This document shows, piece by piece, positions 25,318-32,005 of a DNA stretch of 64,000 nt. A program made the position numbers and the translations under genes. This stretch comes from Bacteroidales bacterium. Lineage in GTDB: Bacteria; Bacteroidota; Bacteroidia; Bacteroidales; UBA932. Every line of letters starts with the position of its first letter. Within the stretch, counting starts at the first letter, position 1. The stretch spans positions 26,495-90,494 of the forward strand of contig JAFUWY010000036.1 in assembly GCA_017477245.1 (NCBI GenBank), read 5' to 3'. The notes beneath the pieces are model-generated. The model had not been told where the DNA came from, did no database searches, and saw only the letters and a program-made list of their open reading frames with translations.

Positions 25318-25626
25318 ATGGAAATCAATATCACAAACAACGGCGACTCGATGGTCTGCACCCTCGCGGGACGGCTGGACACACCCGCTTCCCTGCAGGT
25401 TTCCAAGGACATCCAGCCCCTGCTGGACAACGCCGACAAGGAGATCATACTAGACTGCACCGACCTGGAGTACATCAGCAGCTCGGGCCTGCGGATCCTG
25501 CTCGGCATCCGCAAGGAGACCGCCCGCAAGGGCGGCAAGGTGATCCTCAAGCACATCCGCGAGGAGATCCGCCAGGTCTTCCTGATGACCGGCTTCTACA
25601 ACCTGTTCGAGATCCAGGATTCCTGA
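25318..25626 (+). CDS. STAS-domain anti-sigma-factor antagonist (RsbV/SpoIIAA-like)
   Basis: This 102-residue single-domain protein has the STAS signature LDCTDLEYISSSGLRILLG. The Ser just before the Gly (Ser56) matches the regulatory phospho-Ser of SpoIIAA/RsbV; the usual Asp-Ser-Ser-Gly is Ser-Ser-Ser-Gly here. In partner switching the unphosphorylated form binds an RsbW-type kinase and frees the target. A SpoIIE-type phosphatase joined to an RsbW-like domain is encoded at the end of the same operon (28781-30856), so both control enzymes are present. Its TGA overlaps the next ATG (TGATG), showing tight coupling with the (p)ppGpp synthetase gene. Confidence 0.93.
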   Translation: MEINITNNGDSMVCTLAGRLDTPASLQVSKDIQPLLDNADKEIILDCTDLEYISSSGLRILLGIRKETARKGGKVILKHIREEIRQVFLMTGFYNLFEIQDS

Positions 25627-26714
25627 TGGCGGACTACGGACTTGACCCGCACGGGAACCTCATCCTGGACGAGTACCGCCAGATGCGCCCGGCGCTGCAG
25701 AAGATGAAGGAGGTCGCACTCTCCATCATCCGGAAGGACATTGCCGACAAGAACCTCATGGTCACGGCGACGGAAGCCCGGGTGAAGGAGGAGGGCAGCC
25801 TGGCCGGCAAGCTTGCGCTCAAAGGCCACAAGTACGCCACGGCGCGGGACATCACCGACCTGCTGGGCGTACGCGTCATCACCTTCTACAGCGACGACGT
25901 GGACAAGATCGCAGCCATGGCCGAAAACCTCTTCTGGATCGACCGGGAGAACTCCGTGGACAAGCGCAAGATGCACCAGCTCGACAGTTTCGGCTACAAC
26001 TCCCTGCACTACATCTGCCGCATCCCCGAATATCTCTACAAGGACCCGGACTTCCCGGAGATCAACGAGATCCGCTTCGAGCTCCAGATCCGCACCTCCC
26101 TGCAGCATGTCTGGGCCACCCTCTACCACGACTCCGGCTACAAATCCGGCGTGGAGGTGCCCAGCCAGTACCTCCGGCAGATGAACCGCCTGGCCGGCAT
26201 GCTCGAACTGGCGGACGAGCAGTTCTGCGTGATCCGCCGCGACATCAACGACTACCGCCGCCGCGTGCAGTCGCTCGTCTCCGACGGCCGCCTGGAGGAA
26301 GTCGCGCTCGACGGCGACACGTTCAAGAGCTACCTCGCGATGCAGCCCTTCGACACCCTCAACCGCCGGATCGCCGCCCTCAACCAGGCGGAGATCCAGG
26401 AAGTCCCCCTGCAGCGCTACCTCCCCGTCCTCAAGGACCTGGGCATGACCACCCTCGGAGACGTGGAGCAGATGATCCGGGGCGGCCAGGAGGACGCCTA
26501 CCGGCTGGCCTCCTACCAGCTCGGCGTGACCGACATCGACATCATCACCTCCGCCGTGGCCATCCAGAACCTCTGCATCGTCACCATCCTGCGCAACGGC
26601 GGCGGCAAGCCCGGCCTGCAGTCCCTGTTCGACACGATCAACGGCCAGTCCGAGGCCAACGCATCCCTGGCAGAGATGATTTACCATCAGGCAGAAAACC
26701 TCAAACTAATCTGA
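25626..26714 (+). CDS. RelA/SpoT-type (p)ppGpp synthetase without hydrolase domain
   Basis: The protein has 362 residues. The first ~220 form a RelA/SpoT nucleotidyltransferase domain: VTATEARVKEEGSLAGKLALKG near residues 41-62 (equivalent of the R-x-K-x3-S-x2-K stretch), DLLGVRVITFYSDD, DSFGYNSLHYI near 121, and FELQIRTSLQHVWA near 154, which has the catalytic Glu and the Q-x-R-T motif. There is no HD domain and no TGS/ACT, so it is a synthetase-only type, though longer than the usual ~210-250 residue small alarmone synthetases. The C-terminal ~140 residues are helical and unassigned. The hydrolase-type HD protein is encoded two genes downstream, suggesting a split synthesis/turnover pair. 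Confidence 0.88.
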   Translation: MADYGLDPHGNLILDEYRQMRPALQKMKEVALSIIRKDIADKNLMVTATEARVKEEGSLAGKLALKGHKYATARDITDLLGVRVITFYSDDVDKIAAMAENLFWIDRENSVDKRKMHQLDSFGYNSLHYICRIPEYLYKDPDFPEINEIRFELQIRTSLQHVWATLYHDSGYKSGVEVPSQYLRQMNRLAGMLELADEQFCVIRRDINDYRRRVQSLVSDGRLEEVALDGDTFKSYLAMQPFDTLNRRIAALNQAEIQEVPLQRYLPVLKDLGMTTLGDVEQMIRGGQEDAYRLASYQLGVTDIDIITSAVAIQNLCIVTILRNGGGKPGLQSLFDTINGQSEANASLAEMIYHQAENLKLI

Positions 26715-26717
26715 CCC

Positions 26718-27374
26718 ATGCAAACCCAAGAGAAATTCGTCATCACCATCAGCCGCGAACTCGGCTCCGGCGGCCGGACCATCGGCCGCAAGCTCGCCGG
26801 GAAGCTCGGCGTGCGATACTGCGACAAGCTTCTGGTCCAGTCCCTGGTCGAGAAGTTCAACCTGACCACCTATGAGATCGAGAAGATCAAGGGCCAGAAG
26901 AAAAACTGGCTGTCCGACTTCCTCGACAAGGTGGCCCCCATCCCCCGGGCCGACCTGATGATCGGCCCGCGCGCCGCGGCCACCGAGAACCCGTATCCCC
27001 ACCATACCACCTCCGACGAGCTCTTCGCTGCGGAGACCGAGATCCTCAATGCCATCGCGGACGAGGCATCCTGCGTCATCGCCGGCCGCTCCGGATTCTT
27101 CGTCCTGAAAGACCGGCCCAACAAGCTCGACATCCTGATCCGTGCGCCGCGCGAGGAGCGCATCGCGCGCGTCATGCGCAGGCAGAACGTCTCGCAGGAG
27201 GAAGCGGCGACCCTCATCGACAGCGTCGACGCAGGGCGCGACAACTTCGTCAAGCACTTCGCCGGCGTGAGCCGGTACGACGCCCGCAACTACGACCTCG
27301 TCCTGAATGTCGGCGGGATGAGCGAAGACGATGCCGTGGAGATCATCCTGGACTACATCAAGCACAGCGCATAA
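26718..27374 (+). CDS. Cytidylate kinase-like P-loop protein
   Basis: The protein has 218 residues with an N-terminal P-loop ITISRELGSGGRTIGRKLA (about 8-26), the form seen in the cytidylate-kinase-like family, and a later VIAGRSGFFVL and LIRAPREERIARVMRR (lid arginines). The true Cmk has a different length and a distinct NMP-binding insert, so the substrate may not be CMP. Nucleotide phosphorylation would fit an operon that makes and degrades guanosine tetraphosphate, but this is inference. It starts 3 bp after the synthetase gene, and its TAA overlaps the next start (TAATG). Confidence 0.85.
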   Translation: MQTQEKFVITISRELGSGGRTIGRKLAGKLGVRYCDKLLVQSLVEKFNLTTYEIEKIKGQKKNWLSDFLDKVAPIPRADLMIGPRAAATENPYPHHTTSDELFAAETEILNAIADEASCVIAGRSGFFVLKDRPNKLDILIRAPREERIARVMRRQNVSQEEAATLIDSVDAGRDNFVKHFAGVSRYDARNYDLVLNVGGMSEDDAVEIILDYIKHSA

Positions 27375-28774
27375 TGGCCAACCGTCCCCTCGACACGCAC
27401 CTGCTGGACAGGGCCATCGGCTTCGCCGTGCAGGCGCACGCCGGGACGGAGCGCCGCGGCAAGGGTTACCCCTATATCCTCCATCCGCTCGAGGCTGCCG
27501 CCATCGCGGCCACGATCACGCCGGACCAGGAGATCCTCGCGGCCGCCGTCCTGCACGACACCGTCGAGGACACGGACGTGACCGTCGAAGCGCTCCGCGC
27601 CGAGTTCGGCGACCGGATCGCCGAACTGGTGGCCGCGGAGAGCGACGACCCGATGGAGCATCTCCCCGCCTCGGCCAGCTGGCACACCCGCAAGCAGGCC
27701 GCGATCGACCGGCTGGCCCGGGCATCGCACGACGCCAAGATCGTGGCGATGGGAGACAAACTCTCCAACATGCGCGCGATCGCGCAGGACTATGCCGCCC
27801 GGGGCGAAGAACTGTGGAAGATCTTCCACGTCACCGACCGCCGGGAGCACGAGTGGCACTACCGCGGCCTCGCCGCCTCGCTCTCCGAGCTCTCCGGCAC
27901 GGCCGCCTACCAGGAGTTCGTCCGCCTCATCGACGAGGTGTTCAGCCAGCCCGTCCGCATCGACCTCGCGGACTACGAGCCCGCCGGCGAAGGAGCCAAC
28001 GGCAGCAGCTACAACCACCGCACCGACCCGGACGTTATGCTCAAGCTCTACAAGCCCGGGGTCACCCGGCAGCCGATGGACGAAGTCAACGTGGCCCGCA
28101 AGGTGTTCGAAACCGGCATCCCGACGCCCGAACCGGGCGAGCTCGTGACCGACGGGGAGCGGCTCGGCATCCGCTTCCGCCGCATCCCCGGCAAGGTGTC
28201 CTTCTCCCGCGCCATCGGCGAGGATCCTTCCCGCGTGGGCGAATTCGCCACCCTGTTCGCGCAGATGTGCCGTCAACTGCACGCTACCCGCCTCGACACC
28301 TCGCGTTTCGAGAACGTCAAGGACCGCTACCTGCGGCTGCTCGACGAGAATCCTTTCTTCACCGATTTCCAGAAACGCCGGATCGTGAAGTTCATCCGCC
28401 AGGCGCCGGACGCCGACACGGCCCTCCACGGCGACCTGCAGTTCAGCAACGTCATCTTCGCCGGGGACAAGCGCTACTTCATCGACCTCGGAGACTTCTG
28501 CTACGGGCATCCCCTGTTCGACCTCGGGATGGTCTACCTGTGCAGCAAGCTGAGCAGCGAAGACTTCATCCGCGAGACCTACCACATGGACAAGTCCACC
28601 GCCATCGCGTTCTGGGACGCCTTCGTGCCCACCTACTTCGGGCCGGACGCCGACCCGCAGGCCATTGAGCGCGAAGTCCGAATCTATGCCGGCCTCAAGA
28701 CCCTGATCATCGAACGCGACACCCGCTGCCCGATGCCCGAGTTCCGCGCTGCCCTCGAGCCCCTTTTCAAATAG
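27374..28774 (+). CDS. HD hydrolase (SpoT-type) fused to a kinase-fold (APH-like) domain
   Basis: The protein has 466 residues. Residues 1-190 are an HD domain close to that of SpoT/RelA hydrolases: AHAG (22), GYPYILHPLEAAAI with His37, AAVLHDTVEDT with His61-Asp62 and Glu65-Asp66, and a later MGDKLSNMRA. Residues about 205-466 resemble the aminoglycoside-phosphotransferase-like family: an N-lobe with GEGANGSSYNH and VMLKLYKPG (probable ATP Lys), HGDLQFSNVIF (catalytic loop, near 352) and FIDLGDFCYGHPLFDLG (metal Asp). Both active sites look intact. The HD part probably hydrolyses (p)ppGpp; what the kinase phosphorylates is unknown. Confidence 0.85.
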   Translation: MANRPLDTHLLDRAIGFAVQAHAGTERRGKGYPYILHPLEAAAIAATITPDQEILAAAVLHDTVEDTDVTVEALRAEFGDRIAELVAAESDDPMEHLPASASWHTRKQAAIDRLARASHDAKIVAMGDKLSNMRAIAQDYAARGEELWKIFHVTDRREHEWHYRGLAASLSELSGTAAYQEFVRLIDEVFSQPVRIDLADYEPAGEGANGSSYNHRTDPDVMLKLYKPGVTRQPMDEVNVARKVFETGIPTPEPGELVTDGERLGIRFRRIPGKVSFSRAIGEDPSRVGEFATLFAQMCRQLHATRLDTSRFENVKDRYLRLLDENPFFTDFQKRRIVKFIRQAPDADTALHGDLQFSNVIFAGDKRYFIDLGDFCYGHPLFDLGMVYLCSKLSSEDFIRETYHMDKSTAIAFWDAFVPTYFGPDADPQAIEREVRIYAGLKTLIIERDTRCPMPEFRAALEPLFK

Positions 28775-28780
28775 ACACCC

Positions 28781-30856
28781 ATGAGAGTCAAGAATACATT
28801 CCGGCGCCTGTTCGCCATCCACGGCCTCGCGTTCATCCTGGTCGTAGCCACGCTGCTGGAGGCCACATCCCTCATCCAGTACCACTTCATGAAGAAGGGC
28901 ATGCTGGAAGAAGCCGACCGGCGCGCCGAGAGCGAGCTCGCCATCGCGCGGCTCCAGATCGAGAAGGTGACCAGTTCCGTGGAGTCCACCGTCCGGAACA
29001 CCGCTTGGGCCCTGACCGACACGCTCTCCCATCCGGAAGTCCTCAACGTCTACATCCGCAAGATGCTGGACACCAATCCCACCATCATCGATGCCGGCAT
29101 GGCCTTCGTCTCGGATTATTACCCCGCGAAGGGCCATTGGTTCGAGCCGCTCATCGCCCGCCGGACGGACGGTTCCTACGAAGAGATGGTCCTGGGGTCC
29201 GAGTCGCACGATTACTTCCAGACGGACTGGTTCCAGAAAGGCCTCCAGGCTGAGGAAGGCTATTGGAGCGAGCCCTATTTCGACGAAAGCGGCGGCCGGA
29301 CGACCCTGGTCAGCTATTCCTTCCCCCTGCGTGACCCGTCGGGAGCGACGGTGGGTGTCGTCGTCGCGGACCTCTCCCTGGCCTGGCTCACCGAAATGAT
29401 CGTCGGCGTGCAGCCCTACCCCGACTCCTTCGGCACGATCACCAGCCGCGAAGGCAAGCTGATGGCCGCCCCGGCGGAGACGCTCCGGGTAGCCAACCCC
29501 CTGCGCTACGAGTCCCAGATCGAGAATACCGGATGGAATTTGTCCATCGTCCTCCCCGAGAAAGAAGTCTACGGCAACGCCAACCGCATCGGCGGCCTGG
29601 TCCTGCTCCTGCAGTTGGTCGGCCTCGCACTGCTCGGCCTGATCCTCCACCGCACCGCGCGCAACCTCTACAAGCTCAAGAGCGTCTCCGAGACCAAGGA
29701 GAAGATCGAGAACGAACTCCGCATCGCCAGCAACATCCAGATGGCGATGCTTCCGAAGATCTTCCCGCCCTACCCGGACCGCCAGGACATCGACATCTTC
29801 GCCTCCCTCGTGCCCGCCAAGGAAGTCGGCGGCGACCTGTTCGACTATTTCATCCGCGACGAGCGGCTCTATTTCTGCATCGGCGACGTCTCCGGCAAGG
29901 GCGTGCCCGCCTCGCTGGTGATGGCGGTCACGCGCAGCCTCTTCCGCACCGTGTCCGGCCACGAGATCTATCCCGCCCGGATCGTCTCGCACATGAACGA
30001 CTCGATGTCGGAGGGCAACGACAACAACATGTTCGTCACCTTCTTCGTCGGCGTGCTGGACATGACGACCGGCGTGCTGCGCTATTGCAATGCCGGGCAC
30101 AACGCTCCCCTGCTGCTGCACGACGGAGCCGTGACGCCCGTCAGCGTGAAGCCCAACCTCCCGCTCGGCGTGGCCGGCGGCATGCGTTTCGTCCAGCAGG
30201 AGATGACGGTGCCTTCCGGCAGCGCCCTGTTCCTCTACACGGACGGACTGACCGAGGCGGAGAACGCCCGCCACGAGCTGTTCAGCGAGCGGCGCCTGCT
30301 CAAGGTGGCTGCCGACGTGAGCACCCTCAGCGCCCGCGAGCAGGTGGCCGGCATCCACGAGGCGGTGCGCCGGCATGTCAAGGACGCGCCGCAGAGCGAC
30401 GACCTGACGATGCTCTGCATCCGCTACCTGGGCCAGCCCGAACAGGTGAGCGACCGCCACCTCATCCTGCACAACGACATCCAGCAGATCCCCCAGCTGG
30501 CCGATTTCGTGGAGACCATCGCCGAGGAGTCCGGCCTCAGCCAGCCCCTCGCCATGAGCCTCAACCTGGCGCTGGAAGAAGCCGTCACCAATGTGATCGT
30601 GTATGCCTACCCGGAGGGGACGGACGGGCTCGTGGACATCGAAGCCATCATCCGCAAGGACCTCATCCGCTTCATCATCAGCGACAGCGGACAGCCGTTC
30701 GACCCCACCCAGGTCGAGGCCGTGGACATCAACCTGCCGCTGGACGAGCGCCCGATCGGCGGCCTGGGCATCCACCTCGTCCGCAGCATCATGGACGAAG
30801 TCTCCTACGAACGCGTCGACGGCAAGAACCACCTCTACCTCATCAAGAAACTGTAG
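28781..30856 (+). CDS. Membrane sensor with SpoIIE/PP2C phosphatase and RsbW-like kinase domains
   Basis: The protein has 691 residues. A membrane helix (about 10-32), a ~235-residue extracytoplasmic sensor region of Cache type (ESHDYFQTDWFQKGLQAEEGYWSEPYFDE) and a second helix (about 270-292) come first. A SpoIIE-type PP2C phosphatase domain follows (IQMAMLPKIFPP, then VGGDLFDYF near 348 and GDVSGKGVPASLVM). The C-terminal ~135 residues form an RsbW-like GHKL kinase (LALEEAVTNVIVYAYP near 596, FIISDSGQPFDP, GGLGIHLVRSIMD). Phosphatase and kinase act in opposite directions on STAS proteins, so this one polypeptide could set the phosphorylation of the STAS protein encoded first in the operon. 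No HAMP domain is seen. Confidence 0.93.
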   Translation: MRVKNTFRRLFAIHGLAFILVVATLLEATSLIQYHFMKKGMLEEADRRAESELAIARLQIEKVTSSVESTVRNTAWALTDTLSHPEVLNVYIRKMLDTNPTIIDAGMAFVSDYYPAKGHWFEPLIARRTDGSYEEMVLGSESHDYFQTDWFQKGLQAEEGYWSEPYFDESGGRTTLVSYSFPLRDPSGATVGVVVADLSLAWLTEMIVGVQPYPDSFGTITSREGKLMAAPAETLRVANPLRYESQIENTGWNLSIVLPEKEVYGNANRIGGLVLLLQLVGLALLGLILHRTARNLYKLKSVSETKEKIENELRIASNIQMAMLPKIFPPYPDRQDIDIFASLVPAKEVGGDLFDYFIRDERLYFCIGDVSGKGVPASLVMAVTRSLFRTVSGHEIYPARIVSHMNDSMSEGNDNNMFVTFFVGVLDMTTGVLRYCNAGHNAPLLLHDGAVTPVSVKPNLPLGVAGGMRFVQQEMTVPSGSALFLYTDGLTEAENARHELFSERRLLKVAADVSTLSAREQVAGIHEAVRRHVKDAPQSDDLTMLCIRYLGQPEQVSDRHLILHNDIQQIPQLADFVETIAEESGLSQPLAMSLNLALEEAVTNVIVYAYPEGTDGLVDIEAIIRKDLIRFIISDSGQPFDPTQVEAVDINLPLDERPIGGLGIHLVRSIMDEVSYERVDGKNHLYLIKKL

Positions 30857-30868
30857 GGCCTACGCGAA

Positions 30869-30895
30869 AGAAGCAGCGCTCGATGCGCTGCTTCT
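30869..30895 (-). terminator. Hairpin between the alarmone operon and tRNA-Ser(TGA)
   Basis: A perfect 11-bp stem (AGAAGCAGCGC, 30869-30879 with 30885-30895) has a 5-nt loop. On the minus strand it is followed by a short T-rich tail, so it suits the tRNA best. It may also end the plus-strand operon, 12 bp after its last stop. Confidence 0.65.
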
Positions 30896-30899
30896 GAAG

Positions 30900-30984
30900 C
30901 GGAGGCGGAGGGATTCGAACCCCCGGTACGTTGCCGTACAACAGTTTTCAAGACTGCCGCCATCGACCACTCGGCCACACCTCC
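30900..30984 (-). tRNA. tRNA-Ser (anticodon TGA)
   Basis: On the minus strand it has acceptor GGAGGTG/CGCCTCC and anticodon loop CTTGAAA (TGA, codon UCA). The long variable arm TGTACGGCAACGTACC is identical to that of the tRNA-Ser(CGA) at 25130. The discriminator is G73. CCA is not encoded. Confidence 0.93.
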
Positions 30985-30996
30985 GGAAAGGGGCTG

Positions 30997-31028
30997 CAAA
31001 GATAGCAATAATTCGATTCCGGGTCAAG
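30997..31028 (-). promoter_or_regulatory. Promoter of tRNA-Ser(TGA)
   Basis: On the minus strand, CTTG (31025-31028) lies 20 bp before TATCTTTG (30997-31004). The -33 box is part of the palindromic repeat at 31016-31036, so a dispersed repeat supplies a promoter element here. Confidence 0.7.
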
Positions 31029-31036
31029 CCCGGAAT
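31016..31036. repeat. Palindromic repeat (REP-like)
   Basis: The perfect 8-bp stem ATTCCGGG/CCCGGAAT around TCAAG is followed by GACGG. It resembles the palindromes at 10102, 12320 and 13851 (arms ATTCGCCGG, spacer TCRAG, tail GACGG). Confidence 0.7.
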
Positions 31037-31041
31037 GACGG

Positions 31042-31593
31042 CTATGCCTTCTTCTCGTCCTTGGCGAAGAACCTCCACTGGAACAGGACCAGGTAGAACG
31101 CGCCGACCGTCACGCAGGAGTCGGCGAAGTTGAATACTGGACTGAAGAAGATCACACGTGCGCCGTCCCGGATGATCGGGAAGAAGAACATGTCGACCAC
31201 CTTGCCGAACATGAACGGGGCATAGTCCCAGATCAAGCCATAGAAGAGGCAGTCGATGATGTTGCCCACGGCGCCGGCCGTGATCAGCGTCAGGCCGACC
31301 AGCACACCCGTCGGGGTCGTTCCTTTCTTATTCAAGGAACGGATCCACCAGATCAGGAAGCCGCTGAGGATGATGCGGAAGAGCGAGAGGAGGAACTTGC
31401 CGACCTGTCCGCCGAAGGACATGCCGAAAGCCATCCCCTCGTTCTCCACGAAGCACAGACGGAACCACTCCCCGATCACGTAGATCTGCTCGCCGAGCTC
31501 CATGTTGGTCTTGACCAGGTATTTGATGACCTGGTCGATGACGACGAGCACGACGCCCAGTATGAGGAGGAGGGTCCCCCGTTTGGTTTTCAT
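31042..31593 (-). CDS. lspA: Lipoprotein signal peptidase (signal peptidase II)
   Basis: The protein has 183 residues and four membrane helices. The two catalytic aspartates lie in VVDMFFFP and FNFADSCVTVG, with NEGMAFG and GAVGNIIDCLFYG as the other conserved blocks. It removes the signal peptide of lipid-modified prolipoproteins at the inner membrane. The start at 31593 is chosen because it begins with the basic-then-hydrophobic MKTKRGTLLLILG and clears the stop of the preceding gene (31595). An ATG 24 bp upstream would overlap it. It is the third gene of the ileS-dksA-like-lspA unit. The loop between helices 3 and 4 is longer than in E. coli, as usual for Bacteroidota. Confidence 0.95.
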   Translation of the reverse strand: MKTKRGTLLLILGVVLVVIDQVIKYLVKTNMELGEQIYVIGEWFRLCFVENEGMAFGMSFGGQVGKFLLSLFRIILSGFLIWWIRSLNKKGTTPTGVLVGLTLITAGAVGNIIDCLFYGLIWDYAPFMFGKVVDMFFFPIIRDGARVIFFSPVFNFADSCVTVGAFYLVLFQWRFFAKDEKKA

Positions 31594-31594
31594 A

Positions 31595-31993
31595 TCAATT
31601 CTTACCTTGCTTGGCAAGCATCTCCTTGGCCTCGACGGTCAGGGTGGCGTGCGGGACCAGGCGGAGGCGCTCCTTGGGGATGAGCTTGCCGGTCACGCGG
31701 CAGATGCCGTAGCTCTTGTTTTCGATGCGGACCAGGGCGGCCTCGAGGTTCTGGATGAACTTGTACTGGCGCTGCGCCATCTGGCTGGCTTCCTCCTTGG
31801 AGAGCTGGAACGCTCCGTCGTCCTCGACGGTCCGGAAGGAAGGCGTTGTGTCCTCGATATCGTTGGTGCCGTTGTGCATCACGATGTGACGGAGGGTGTT
31901 GTACTCTGCTTTCGCCTTGGCGAGCTTCTCTTCGATGATGGCCTTGAACTCGGCGAGTTCGGCATCAGAATAGCGTGTCTTAGTTTCTGCCAT
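31595..31993 (-). CDS. DksA/TraR-family regulator
   Basis: The protein has 132 residues with an N-terminal helical hairpin (about 10-85) and a C-terminal finger region YGICRVTGKLIPKERLRLVPHATL. The classic C4 zinc finger is reduced to a single Cys, as in many Bacteroidota members, so zinc binding is unlikely. DksA-type proteins enter the RNA polymerase secondary channel and often act with (p)ppGpp; the alarmone operon lies 0.7 kb away on the other strand. It is placed 12 bp after ileS and 1 bp before lspA. Confidence 0.9.
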   Translation of the reverse strand: MAETKTRYSDAELAEFKAIIEEKLAKAKAEYNTLRHIVMHNGTNDIEDTTPSFRTVEDDGAFQLSKEEASQMAQRQYKFIQNLEAALVRIENKSYGICRVTGKLIPKERLRLVPHATLTVEAKEMLAKQGKN

Positions 31994-32005
31994 GACTATG
32001 AAAGG

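Noticed and set aside
23277-25556. Long open frames on both strands across the repeat stretch (600 and 400 codons)
   Set aside because: They consist of translated 51-bp and 17-bp repeats, cross the tRNA-Ser gene on one strand, and have no promoter or domain. They remain open only because the unit is divisible by three and GC-rich.
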